From NCBI GenBank assembly GCA_012512055.1, contig JAAZEW010000125.1:1-21792 (forward strand): a stretch of DNA of 21,792 nucleotides, given 5' to 3'. The notes under the pieces are model-generated. The model did no database searches and had not been told where the DNA came from. It saw nothing but the letters and a program-made list of their open reading frames with translations. How positions within the stretch are numbered: position 1 is the first letter of the stretch; each line of letters begins with the position of its first letter. The DNA is from Bacillota bacterium. GTDB lineage: Bacteria; Bacillota_G; SHA-98; UBA4971. The translations under genes were made by a program, and so were the position numbers. Positions 7,923 to 15,661 of the stretch are shown here, one piece after another.

Positions 7923-8611
7923 GCCTTGCGGACATCCTCATTCTCCAGGAGGCCTCTGCCTTTTCCTTCCAAGACTATGACTCCGGTTTCCATAACGTAC
8001 CCGTAATCGGCAAGTTTAAGGGCAGCTTTTGCGTTCTGTTCAATCAGAAGGACAGTGCATCCCTCGCTGTGTATCTTAGCAAGCCCTCGATAGACTTCAG
8101 CCATCAATACCGGCGCCAGGCCCAGCGATGGTTCGTCGAGGCAGAGGAGCTTCGGTTTGGACATAAGCGCCCTTCCCACTGCCAGCATCTGCTGTTCGCC
8201 TCCGGATAAGGTGCCTCCCTTTTGTGCGAATCTCTCCTCCAGCCTGGGGAAAAGCGATGTAACCCAGTCCAGATCTCTCTTAATTCCTGCCGTGTCCTTG
8301 CGTGGATAAGCGCCCATCAACAGGTTTTCCATGACTGTAAGGTTGCGGAATATCTTCCTGCCTTCCGGCGCCATTGCCACTCCGTTGCGGACAATCTCAT
8401 GGGCAGGCCATTGCGTAATATTGCGTCCTTCCAATTCGATGGATCCTCGTCTCGCTCTGACAAGGCCTGTGATTGCCCTCAATGTAGTGCTTTTCCCGGC
8501 GCCGTTTGCTCCGATTAACGTGGCAATTTGCCCCTCAGGCACATCAAGAGATATCCCTTTTAGTGCATGTATACCGCCGTAGTATACGTGAAGATCTCTA
8601 ATCTTCAGCAT
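7907..8611 (-). CDS. livF: Branched-chain amino acid ABC transporter ATPase LivF
   Basis: This is one of the two cytoplasmic ATPases powering the Liv importer. The protein has 234 residues, the normal LivF length. It has Walker A GANGAGKST (34-42), signature LSGGEQQ (135-141), Walker B LLCLDEP (155-161) and the LivF-typical LIEQNAKAAL after the D-loop. It is the last gene of the livKHMGF operon, starting one base after the livG stop, with its GGAGG-rich ribosome binding site inside the livG 3' end. Its stop lies inside the 3' end of feoB on the other strand, and no terminator separates the two operons. Confidence 0.93.
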   Translation of the reverse strand: MLKIRDLHVYYGGIHALKGISLDVPEGQIATLIGANGAGKSTTLRAITGLVRARRGSIELEGRNITQWPAHEIVRNGVAMAPEGRKIFRNLTVMENLLMGAYPRKDTAGIKRDLDWVTSLFPRLEERFAQKGGTLSGGEQQMLAVGRALMSKPKLLCLDEPSLGLAPVLMAEVYRGLAKIHSEGCTVLLIEQNAKAALKLADYGYVMETGVIVLEGKGRGLLENEDVRKAYLGE

Positions 8612-8612
8612 C

Positions 8613-9395
8613 CTACTCTCCTCCTTCTCCTAAGTAAGCAGCTATTACTTTGGGATCTCTCTTAATCTCGTCAGGCATGCCTTCAGCAATGGATATGCCG
8701 TAGTCAATAACCCGTATTCGCTCGCAGATACCCATCACAAGCTTCATGTCGTGTTCTATCAGGAATATGGTGAGATCAAACTCATCACGGATCCTGCAAA
8801 TGAACTTCATGAGCCTGGCGGTCTCTTCCGGATTCATCCCGGCAGCCGGCTCATCCAGCAGTAGGAGCCTTGGGTTGGTTGCCAGGGCCCGCGCCATTTC
8901 CAGCCTGCGCTGCTGTCCGTACGGGAGACTGCCTGCAAGCTCCTGGGCAAAGGGCACAAGCTCCAGTCTTTCCAGAAGCTCGATGGCTTTAGCTCGCACC
9001 TTGCGCTCTTCGTTGGAATAGGCAGGCAAACGGAATGCAGCAGACAAGAAATGCGACTCTAGCCTTAGGTGCTGCGACACGAGGACATTGTCCAGTACAG
9101 TCAAGTTTGTGAACAATCGGACATTTTGAAATGTCCTGGCAATGCCGGCAGCGGCTATGAGATGCGGACGCCAGCCTGTAATGTCCTGGTCGTGAAAGAA
9201 AACTCTGCCTTCAGTAGGCTCATACTGTCCTGTGACTATGTTGAATACTGTTGTCTTCCCTGCGCCGTTTGGCCCTATGAGGCCTACGAGTTCCCCTTTC
9301 TCAATTTCAAGATTGAAGTTATTGACCGCTACAAGACCTCCGAACTTGATGGTCAGATTGTTGAGTTTTAGGACGATATGTCCTCCCGTGTCCAC
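8613..9395 (-). CDS. livG: Branched-chain amino acid ABC transporter ATPase LivG
   Basis: This is the second ATPase of the Liv importer, 260 residues. Walker A GPNGAGKTT is at 41-49, the LivG-type signature LPYGQQR at 157-163, Walker B LLLLDEP at 177-183 and the switch histidine in FLIEHDMKLV. The GIARTFQNVRLF block (about 84-95) is characteristic of LivG. A GTG start at 9395 is supported by GGAGGTG about 8 bases upstream. This start overlaps the livM 3' end by 28 bases, so translation is probably coupled. Confidence 0.93.
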   Translation of the reverse strand: MDTGGHIVLKLNNLTIKFGGLVAVNNFNLEIEKGELVGLIGPNGAGKTTVFNIVTGQYEPTEGRVFFHDQDITGWRPHLIAAAGIARTFQNVRLFTNLTVLDNVLVSQHLRLESHFLSAAFRLPAYSNEERKVRAKAIELLERLELVPFAQELAGSLPYGQQRRLEMARALATNPRLLLLDEPAAGMNPEETARLMKFICRIRDEFDLTIFLIEHDMKLVMGICERIRVIDYGISIAEGMPDEIKRDPKVIAAYLGEGGE

Positions 9396-10486
9396 TTTTT
9401 GCGCACCTCCTTGTTGGCAACTTTACCGGCTATTGACCGGATCCAATCCCAGGACAATTCGAACTGCCCGAATATGCCACGCCTGTAGAAAATCATGAGC
9501 AACACGAGGAGAGCGGAGAATACAACCATGCGCATTCCTGCTATTCCAGGGATATGGATAGGCCCGATATTCATTGGGGCTTCAACCGCACGCAGGAGTT
9601 CTGAAGCGATTGCGAAGCTAAAAGCCGTAATCACTGATCCTGTGATACTCCCCAGGCCTCCCAGAACGATAATGATTAGCAAATTGAATGTCATCGTGAA
9701 AGTGAAGAGAGTCGGGGATATTGTCGTGATTAGCGGCACAAGAAGCCCTCCTGCCACACCTGCAAAAAACCCGCTTACGATGAAAGCCAGCATCTTCGTT
9801 TGGAAAATGTTGATTCCCATGGCTTCCGCTGCAACTTCATCATCCCGTACCGCCTTCATGGCCCGGCCGTAACTGGAATTGGCGATGTTCTTGACTACAA
9901 GTGTGGCGATGACTGCCCAGCCAAAGCACCAATACACATCAGCCAGCTCCGGGATGCCTTTCATCCCAAGCGGTCCATTGGTGAGGGGGATGAGGTTATT
10001 TGCAAGCACGAAGATTATTTCCCCAAACCCGAATGTAGCTATTGCCAGGTAGTCGCCGCGTAGCCGGAAGGACGGAATCCCCACAATAAATGCGCCGAGG
10101 GCTCCCATCAGGCCGCCCAGGATTAGAGCCAGGCCGAAAAATGGCCAAGTGCCTGGAAAAGAAAACGAGTTAAGCGGCCAAATAAGTGGCTGCAAGAACC
10201 ACACAAACTCCTTTTGTGGAAGCGGCAGCATCAAGAGGGCTACGGTGTATCCGCCAAGCGCCATGAAACCATTGGGGCCAAGGGAGAATTGTCCTGTTAT
10301 ACCGTTAATGAGGTTATACGATACTGCAGCGACTATGTAGACTGCCCCTGTACGCAGTATTCTGAGGGTGAAGTCGTCCAGGCGCGTGTCTGCCCACTTC
10401 AGTACAAGAAACAGGATACCTATGAGAAACAAGGTTAGGAGGGTGTTAAGGTATTTTGTGCAAGCAGCGTACAGATGTTTTCGCAT
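9368..10486 (-). CDS. livM: Branched-chain amino acid ABC transporter permease LivM
   Basis: This is one of the two membrane-channel subunits of the Liv importer, 372 residues with about ten hydrophobic segments. The family blocks are NLINGITGQFSLG near residue 60, LRGDYLAIATFGFGEI near 147, the cytoplasmic EAA-like loop GRAMKAVRDDEVAAEAMG that contacts the ATPases, and VLGGLGSITGS. The C-terminus is a charged tail overlapping livG. Four bases separate it from the livH stop, and its AAAGGAG ribosome binding site lies within livH. Confidence 0.92.
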   Translation of the reverse strand: MRKHLYAACTKYLNTLLTLFLIGILFLVLKWADTRLDDFTLRILRTGAVYIVAAVSYNLINGITGQFSLGPNGFMALGGYTVALLMLPLPQKEFVWFLQPLIWPLNSFSFPGTWPFFGLALILGGLMGALGAFIVGIPSFRLRGDYLAIATFGFGEIIFVLANNLIPLTNGPLGMKGIPELADVYWCFGWAVIATLVVKNIANSSYGRAMKAVRDDEVAAEAMGINIFQTKMLAFIVSGFFAGVAGGLLVPLITTISPTLFTFTMTFNLLIIIVLGGLGSITGSVITAFSFAIASELLRAVEAPMNIGPIHIPGIAGMRMVVFSALLVLLMIFYRRGIFGQFELSWDWIRSIAGKVANKEVRKKWTREDISS

Positions 10487-10490
10487 AGTT

Positions 10491-11384
10491 TCACACCTTC
10501 TCCTTTAAAGTCTCACCGAGGATGCCGGTAGGCCTTACAAGCAGGAAGACAAGGAGCAAGGCGAATATCATGCCGTCACGATAGCCTGAAAGAGCGGGGA
10601 ATACAGCTACAGCCATAATTTCTATGAGTCCGATGAGAAATCCGCCGATCATGGCGCCTGTGATATTGCCTATACCGCCGATTACGGCTGCCGTAAATGC
10701 CTTCCATCCGGGGTAGATCCCCATGAGCGGGTTAATCTGGGGATATTTGCATGCCCACATAATGCCTCCTGCTGCAGCAAGCGCTGAGCCTATGGCAAAT
10801 GTGTATGATATTACTGTATCAACGTTTACACCCATCAACCTTGTGGTGTCAATATCCGTGGCGACGGATCTCATTGCCATACCTAGTTTCGTGCGGTAGA
10901 TGATGTACAAGAGGACGGCAACCAGGCCTATACTGAGGATTGGCACCCATATGGAAACCCCGGATATGGCTGCCGGCCCGATTCTGACAACCCTGGACAT
11001 GAGTTCCGGCCGTCGGAACGGTTTCGGACGGGCGCCTACCGTCACCAAGCCGAGGTTCTCCAAGAAAAATGAGACTCCGACAGCGGTTATTAAGGCTGAT
11101 ATTCTCGGTGCGTTCCTAACCGGCCGGTAAGCAATTCTGTCTATGCTCATACCTACGCAAGCTGTAAGTGCGATTGCCAGTATTGCTGACAGTAACCATG
11201 GCAATTGGAACACTGCAATCAGAAAGAACGCAAAGTATGCGCCAACCATGAAAATGTCGCTGTGCGCGAAGTTTATCAGGCGCAATATGCCGTAGACCAT
11301 GGTATATCCGATTGCGATAAGGGCATAGAGACTACCCAGGGAGATTCCGTTTGCTAATTGCTGGATGAAAGTCTCAAGGCTCAT
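10491..11384 (-). CDS. livH: Branched-chain amino acid ABC transporter permease LivH
   Basis: This is the partner permease of LivM, 297 residues with about eight membrane segments. It shows the LivH N-terminal motif GYTMVYGILRLINFAHSD, the coupling-loop region MRSVATDIDTTRLMGV and the C-terminal AAVIGGIGNITGAMIGG. AAAGGAG lies about 9 bases before its ATG. It is the first permease gene after the 142-base gap that follows livK, and that gap contains a long hairpin likely to reduce expression of the permease and ATPase genes relative to livK. Confidence 0.92.
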   Translation of the reverse strand: MSLETFIQQLANGISLGSLYALIAIGYTMVYGILRLINFAHSDIFMVGAYFAFFLIAVFQLPWLLSAILAIALTACVGMSIDRIAYRPVRNAPRISALITAVGVSFFLENLGLVTVGARPKPFRRPELMSRVVRIGPAAISGVSIWVPILSIGLVAVLLYIIYRTKLGMAMRSVATDIDTTRLMGVNVDTVISYTFAIGSALAAAGGIMWACKYPQINPLMGIYPGWKAFTAAVIGGIGNITGAMIGGFLIGLIEIMAVAVFPALSGYRDGMIFALLLVFLLVRPTGILGETLKEKV

Positions 11385-11430
11385 TCATATCTACTCCTTT
11401 TGAAGCCGATAGGACCAATTCAGTTAGCAT

Positions 11431-11513
11431 TGGAAGTCCTGAAGGGAGAGGGGCAAAGCGTAGCGACGCGGCGCTGCGTTTGCCCGCCCCCTCCCGGAAT
11501 CAGACGACTTCCA
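11431..11513 (-). promoter_or_regulatory. Long intercistronic hairpin between livK and livH
   Basis: An interrupted inverted repeat spans 83 bases. Arms from outside in are TGGAAGTC (11431-11438) with GACTTCCA (11506-11513), CTGA with TCAG (11500-11503), GGGAG (11444-11448) with CTCCC (11491-11495), and GGGCAAA (11451-11457) with TTTGCCC (11479-11485). The innermost pair is CGTAGCG (11459-11465) with CGCTGCG (11472-11478, one G-T pair), closing a 6-base loop. No T-run follows on either strand, so it is not a standard terminator. A structure of this kind can protect the livK mRNA 3' end or partly block read-through, giving excess binding protein over permease. Confidence 0.75.
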
Positions 11514-11526
11514 GGGTGATTATTGA

Positions 11527-12660
11527 TTATGGATAAACCATGGTCTTGTAATCCCACTTGCCGTTTTTGACCTCTCTGAATACCACAGGCTTGATGGCGT
11601 CTCCGTTTTCAATGGTGACTAAGCCTGTAACGACCGGGAGGTCCTTTGTGGCTTCTATGGCTTCCGCGATTTTCTTGGGATCCGTTGACCCGGCCCGCTT
11701 TATCGCATCCAACACTATCAAATAGCAGTCGGCTGCCAGGGCGCCGAATACGTTGACCTCATCGTCTGCCCCGTACTTTGCTCTATATAGTTCAACGTAC
11801 TTTTTGGAGAGCTCTGATTCCGCTGCTTTCTCGTGCCAGAATGTTGTGTGCATGACGCCTTCAACTGCTTTCCCGCCGATAGAAAGGAATTCCTCAGTTG
11901 CAATGCCGTCTGCTCCGAAAACAGGTTGCTTAAGGCCGAGGTCTCTGGCTTGCACTACAGCCAGCGCAGCTTCAGTGTAGTAGTTGGGTATGTAGATGAT
12001 ATCAGGGTTCTTCGTTTTGATATCAGTTAGCTGGGCGCTGTAGTCCTGGTCTCCTGCTTTGCAGTACGTGAGGGATACGACGTTGCCTCCGAGCCTTTCA
12101 AACTCTTGCTTGAAGAAATTGCCCAGGGCAACGCAATAGTCGTTTGATATGTCAGACAGAATCGCGGCAGTCCTGGCATTCAGGTCGCGATAGCAGTACG
12201 TTGCGGCTATAGTGGCCTGGAACGGGTCAATAAAGCAAGCTCGGAACACGTATTTCTTTCCTTGAGTTGTCAGTGGGTTGGTTGTGGTAGGCCCTATGAT
12301 GGGGACTTCTTTCTTCTCACAGACTTCACCTGCGGCAAGCATGCTTCCGCTGATCATGGGTCCGATGATCGCAACAACCTTGTCTCTCTCTATGAGTCGG
12401 GATGATGCGTTGGCTGTGTCTATCTTGTCAGACTTGTTGTCCAGCACACTAAAATCGACAGGCCTTCCCAATACTTCAGGCTTTACGATTTGCGAGATAA
12501 TCTGGATGCCTTCCCATGCTGCTTGACCATAGGCGGCGACTTGTCCCGTCATCTCCAGGTTGCAGCCGATGATGATAGGCTCAGGCGCTGCAGATTGCAC
12601 GGCTGCACCCAGTGAGATTAGGATGAGAGCCACGACAACGCTTGAAAGGAGTCTTCTCAC
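11527..12660 (-). CDS. livK: Branched-chain amino acid ABC transporter substrate-binding protein
   Basis: This is the extracytoplasmic receptor that delivers leucine, isoleucine, valine or related ligands to LivHM. The protein has 377 residues: a signal peptide at about 1-25 followed by a type I periplasmic binding fold starting at IIIGCNLEMTGQVAAYGQAA. The signal peptide has an arginine pair, a hydrophobic core and a QSA-A cleavage region, with no lipobox cysteine at the cleavage point. It therefore looks like a soluble periplasmic protein, not a lipoprotein. Translation starts at GTG with AGGAGG about 9-10 bases upstream. It is first in the operon, with a long structured leader before it and a strong hairpin after it. 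The exact ligand cannot be read from sequence; amides, urea or aromatic compounds are possible in this family. Confidence 0.9.
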   Translation of the reverse strand: MRRLLSSVVVALILISLGAAVQSAAPEPIIIGCNLEMTGQVAAYGQAAWEGIQIISQIVKPEVLGRPVDFSVLDNKSDKIDTANASSRLIERDKVVAIIGPMISGSMLAAGEVCEKKEVPIIGPTTTNPLTTQGKKYVFRACFIDPFQATIAATYCYRDLNARTAAILSDISNDYCVALGNFFKQEFERLGGNVVSLTYCKAGDQDYSAQLTDIKTKNPDIIYIPNYYTEAALAVVQARDLGLKQPVFGADGIATEEFLSIGGKAVEGVMHTTFWHEKAAESELSKKYVELYRAKYGADDEVNVFGALAADCYLIVLDAIKRAGSTDPKKIAEAIEATKDLPVVTGLVTIENGDAIKPVVFREVKNGKWDYKTMVYP

Positions 12661-12713
12661 TGCTCACTACCTCCTCATGTCTGATGACAATATTCTTCTC
12701 GGGCTTCTCGTCC

Positions 12714-12885
12714 GGCGAACATCTACTTCGTTTGTGTATCGGTTCTTCGCCTCACCCCCTGTACTCAAACGGATTGGATCTACAGCTTTGCTCCCAAGAC
12801 GCATCCCGCTCTTTGGCGTCCTTTGGCCTAACCAAAACGTTGCCTACGCCAAGGCCGCCAAGGCTTTGTCCTTGTTGCCGATCCA
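12714..12885 (-). ncRNA. Candidate structured leader RNA of the liv operon
   Basis: The 338-base gap 12661-12998 has no gene but several complementary arms, given in window coordinates. A closing helix pairs 12775-12780 with 12880-12885. Inside it are helix 12813-12819/12846-12852 (TTGGCGT/ACGCCAA) capped by 12822-12826/12832-12836, and a separate hairpin 12859-12863/12870-12874. Closer to livK, 12729-12734 pairs with 12766-12771 and 12714-12719 pairs with 12746-12751. These last two cross, so they form a pseudoknot or alternative states. I find no match to riboswitch or T-box consensus sequences known to me. Function is inferred from structure and position only. Confidence 0.4.
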
Positions 12886-12896
12886 GTATTAATACT
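12885..12896. promoter_or_regulatory. 12-bp palindrome upstream of the liv leader
   Basis: AGTATTAATACT is a perfect palindrome lying in an AT-rich stretch beside a second one, CAATATTG (12907-12914). This is the kind of DNA where the liv promoter and its operator would be expected. On the minus strand a TATAAT lies at about 12943-12948, without a convincing -35 partner, so I do not place the promoter firmly. Confidence 0.35.
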
Positions 12897-12998
12897 TATT
12901 CAGCACCAATATTGAGAATCCTCTACACAATATGGATATAACAGAAAATTATACATTATTATGTAATACGGTGGCCGGTGTCTGGGGTCTTAGGCAAG

Positions 12999-13544
12999 CT
13001 ATGATGGATACTTGGCACGTGCGCCGCCGATAAGCTTCGGACGGGTCCGGGCGAAGGTGAGACGGGCATAACCGATGGAAATCGTGTCAAGGCGTACAGG
13101 GACAGCAACTTTCTTAAGGTGCATGCCTATTAGCGTATCCCCTATGTCCATTCCTGCATGGGCAAAGACAGTCTCTACTACAACGGGGTCTTGAAATTGT
13201 CTCATAGCTACCGCTGCCAGTGCTCCACCGGCGCTCTGATGGGGTATCACCGTGACTTCCTCAAATCCGTACCGGTCTTTGCATTTCTTCTCTACTACCA
13301 AGGCGCGGTTCAAGTGTTCGCAGCACTGAATAGCCAGATGTAAGCCATGTTCTTGTGCCACAGGCAGTAGCCCGGCCATTATGGCCTCTGCTATGTCCAT
13401 GTTGGACGCTGATCCGATTTTCTTACCCGCAACCTCGCTGGTGCTGCATCCTATGACGATGATCATGCCAGGCTCTAAGCCGGTTACAGCCAGTAATCCA
13501 CTAAGAGCGTCCTTGGCCTCAGCGGTTAGCAATTCTAACTGCAT
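12999..13544 (-). CDS. YwlG/TIGR01440 family protein (DUF436)
   Basis: This is a cytoplasmic protein of 181 residues with no membrane segment. It closely matches the pattern of the YwlG family (UPF0340, DUF436), which is widespread in Bacillota and has no established function. The family blocks GCSTSEVAGKKIGSASN (32-48) and AIQCCEHLNRALVVE (about 75-89) are intact. The cysteines in both are conserved in my memory of the family and could be functional. AAAGGAGG lies about 8 bases before the ATG. It follows the GNAT gene by 50 bases on the same strand, so the two may be cotranscribed. Confidence 0.85.
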   Translation of the reverse strand: MQLELLTAEAKDALSGLLAVTGLEPGMIIVIGCSTSEVAGKKIGSASNMDIAEAIMAGLLPVAQEHGLHLAIQCCEHLNRALVVEKKCKDRYGFEEVTVIPHQSAGGALAAVAMRQFQDPVVVETVFAHAGMDIGDTLIGMHLKKVAVPVRLDTISIGYARLTFARTRPKLIGGARAKYPS

Positions 13545-13594
13545 CTACGGTGCCTCCTTTCGTATACCGGTTGATCAAATGATATCATTTCCGG

Positions 13595-14143
13595 TTATTT
13601 GGGGTTCCATTGATGTTCCAAGATAGCGTACACGACAGAGTCTCGCCACTTTTGACCTATCAACTTATTCTCCCGAAGCCGTCCTTCAAACTGCATGCCG
13701 CATTTTTCAAGGACTTTGGCTGACGCCAGGTTGAGCGGGTCACACGTGGCAAATATCCTATGTAGCTTTAGCTGCGTAAATCCAAAGGAAAGGAGCCTCT
13801 TCGCTGCTTCCGTAGCATACCCCTGTCCCCATGAATCCCTGCTCAGGCAATAGCCGATAAATGCTTCGTGGTTGTACGGACTTGTCACATAAAGGCCGCA
13901 GCTTCCGATGAGACAATTTTCGGCCCTTTTGACTATTGCGAGATCAAAGTGCCTGCGCGGGCTGTCCTGCTGAAGTCTGATGGCCATGCGAATAAACTCT
14001 CTGCTCTCGTCGATAGTGTTCGGTCCCCACTCCATGAACCTGACAACTTCAGGGTCAGAGGCGTACTTGTGGACTCCGGGCAAATCTGACATCTTGAAAT
14101 CGCGCAACACCAGTCGGTCAGTGGTCAAGGATAGACTCGGCAC
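13595..14143 (-). CDS. GNAT family N-acetyltransferase (RimJ/RimL type)
   Basis: This protein probably transfers an acetyl group from acetyl-CoA to an amine. It has 182 residues and a complete GNAT fold: N-terminal LTTDRLVLRDF (6-16), the acetyl-CoA pyrophosphate-binding loop SWGQGYATEA (104-113) and the late NLASAKVLEKCGM helix with GRLREN after it. This pattern matches the RimJ/RimL branch, whose members acetylate ribosomal protein N-termini, antibiotics or other small molecules, so the substrate is unknown. The GTG start at 14143 has a GAGGGGG ribosome binding site upstream. Nothing in its neighbours points to a specific substrate. Confidence 0.87.
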   Translation of the reverse strand: MPSLSLTTDRLVLRDFKMSDLPGVHKYASDPEVVRFMEWGPNTIDESREFIRMAIRLQQDSPRRHFDLAIVKRAENCLIGSCGLYVTSPYNHEAFIGYCLSRDSWGQGYATEAAKRLLSFGFTQLKLHRIFATCDPLNLASAKVLEKCGMQFEGRLRENKLIGQKWRDSVVYAILEHQWNPK

Positions 14144-14276
14144 TACCTGATGCCCCCTCTGTTCAGTTCATTGGATTCTGCTTATGCTACCCTCTTGGTT
14201 CCTGCAAGTAGATTCTTCACAGGTAGGGTTATTCCTCTACATAGGGTATGTCTGTCGACCACAGATTTCGCGCTTT

Positions 14277-15056
14277 TCAGAAGATCAACGTGCTTGCTGC
14301 CATAACTGCCATACCCATGATGATACCTATTATGCTAAGGTGATCTTCTCCAAATGAACGCGAAACAGGTATCAACTCGTCCAGAGAGATGAAAACCATT
14401 ATGCCTGCTACTACCGAAAGCATAGTATTGATGACTGTTCCGTTAAGGTTGGGTACCATGGCAAGCGCAGTCAATGCTGCCCCGAGAGGCTCGGCAATAC
14501 CTGCTAAGAGGGCCCAAAGAAACGCGTATCTTCGACTGCCTGTGGTTGAATACATCAGCGCCGACACTGCCAACCCTTCAGGAATGTTATGCAATGCTAT
14601 GGCAAAAGCAATGGAGATACCCAGGCCTCGATCATGAATTGCGCCTGCAAAGGACGCCATGCCCTCCGGGAAATTGTGAATGGCAATCCCGACTGCCAGG
14701 AGCATACCTGCACGTGTCAGTCTTGCCTTATCAGCATTCAGGCGCTTACCGGAGGTATCACGCAAGTCACAACGTTCACCCATATAAGCATGGGGAATAA
14801 GGGTATCAATCAGGAACATCAGTAGAATCCCGGCAAAGAAGCTTATGTAAGCCATGCGTGGTCCGAGGGATTGGATTCCGGTTTGTAGCAGTTCAATAAA
14901 GGAGACTAGGATCATAGCCCCTGCAGAAAATCCTAATGTAATAGTGAGAAATCGGGGGCTGGGGTCACGGGTAAGGAGCCCCACCAGACTTCCTATGACT
15001 GTGGCAAGGCCTGCCAGAAGTGATATCAAGAGTCCAAAACCGATGTTAGATTGCAT
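14277..15056 (-). CDS. ZIP family divalent metal transporter (ZupT-like)
   Basis: This membrane protein of 259 residues has about eight spans and imports zinc or related divalent metals. The two metal-site helices are clear: HNFPEG at 127-132 and HNIPEG at 156-161, with GIAEPLGA (187-194) and LDELIP (225-230) as further ZupT-type blocks. I preferred the ATG at 15056 over the in-frame ATG at 15074. AGGGG lies about 8 bases before 15056, and the family normally starts close to the first membrane helix. It is divergent from hspR, sharing a 210-base intergenic region. Zinc, iron, manganese and cobalt are all carried by family members. No Zur or Fur box is visible upstream, so regulation is unknown. 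Confidence 0.88.
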   Translation of the reverse strand: MQSNIGFGLLISLLAGLATVIGSLVGLLTRDPSPRFLTITLGFSAGAMILVSFIELLQTGIQSLGPRMAYISFFAGILLMFLIDTLIPHAYMGERCDLRDTSGKRLNADKARLTRAGMLLAVGIAIHNFPEGMASFAGAIHDRGLGISIAFAIALHNIPEGLAVSALMYSTTGSRRYAFLWALLAGIAEPLGAALTALAMVPNLNGTVINTMLSVVAGIMVFISLDELIPVSRSFGEDHLSIIGIIMGMAVMAASTLIF

Positions 15057-15201
15057 TTTATGGCCCCTTAGCATAGATATTAGTGCTTCAGCCTATCAGT
15101 AATAGACTACCCCGTATTTTCGTCTAATTCAAGAGGGTCTCGTTTCGGAGGAAAACTAAATCAGTTGATGTAACTTTCTTATAAAAGGCGTTGTATAATA
15201 C

Positions 15202-15231
15202 TTGATATGACTTCCTCATATAGATTATAAT
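15202..15231 (+). promoter_or_regulatory. Promoter of the hspR-dnaK-grpE operon
   Basis: TTGATA (15202-15207) and a perfect TATAAT (15226-15231) are separated by 18 bases, a strong vegetative promoter. Transcription would start near 15238, about 30 bases before the hspR start. A second TATAAT at 15194-15199 has no good -35 partner. Confidence 0.75.
15205..15221. promoter_or_regulatory. Candidate operator in the hspR promoter spacer
   Basis: ATATGA (15205-15210) and TCATAT (15216-15221) form a 6-bp inverted repeat with a 5-base spacer, placed between the -35 and -10 boxes where a MerR-fold regulator could act. It does not match the HAIR consensus CTTGAGT-N7-ACTCAAG used by actinobacterial HspR. 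No CIRCE element (TTAGCACTC-N9-GAGTGCTAA) is present either. Confidence 0.45.
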
Positions 15232-15266
15232 ATCCATTGTAATCAAAACACCCGAGGTGACCAAAG

Positions 15267-15608
15267 TTGAGGCTACATGGCCCTGATGAACCGGTCTACA
15301 CAATCAGCGTAGCCGCTCGTCTGCTTGGAGTCAGCCCACAGACTTTAAGAGTGATTGAGCGTGAAGGTTTGCTGGATCCTCACCGCACTGAGGCCAACAT
15401 CAGGCTGTACTCTGAGAACGATCTATTGCTGCTACAACGTATACGTACTTTAGTTTCTGAAGAGGGCGTCAACCTCGCAGGAGTCAGACTGATCCTTGAG
15501 ATGGAATCAAAAATGGGGAAAATGACAATTAAGTATCGTGAGATTATCGAACGTACTGAAGCAATCTCTCAAGATCCGAACCGTGATGAAGGTGGCAGCC
15601 GATCTTGA
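15267..15608 (+). CDS. hspR: HspR-like MerR-family heat-shock regulator
   Basis: This is a small DNA-binding protein of 113 residues, likely an autoregulatory repressor of the chaperone operon it heads. The MerR-type helix-turn-helix lies at about 11-37, with the HspR-like sequence VAARLLGVSPQTLRVIEREG. It is followed by an IRLYSENDLLLLQRI wing region and a short helical segment. It lacks the long effector domain of metal-sensing MerR proteins. The start is TTG at 15267, supported by GAGGTGA at 15254-15260. In actinobacteria hspR usually lies at the 3' end of dnaK-grpE-dnaJ and uses DnaK as co-repressor. Here it is first, 53 bases before dnaK. The family call rests on sequence plus this context. 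Confidence 0.85.
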   Translation: MRLHGPDEPVYTISVAARLLGVSPQTLRVIEREGLLDPHRTEANIRLYSENDLLLLQRIRTLVSEEGVNLAGVRLILEMESKMGKMTIKYREIIERTEAISQDPNRDEGGSRS

Positions 15609-15661
15609 GGGATTAGGATTATTCTATTAGATGAACTCACCGATGGAAGGAGAGAATGGCA

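Noticed and set aside
12775..12812. Cyclic-di-GMP (GEMM) riboswitch, suggested by GGGAGCAAAGC on the minus strand
   Set aside because: The GGGACGCAAAGCC core is not intact and the tetraloop-receptor and second-helix consensus are missing.
15113..15133. HAIR-like HspR site near ATTCAAG (15127-15133)
   Set aside because: Only the right half resembles ACTCAAG. The left half does not match CTTGAGT at the required 7-base spacing.
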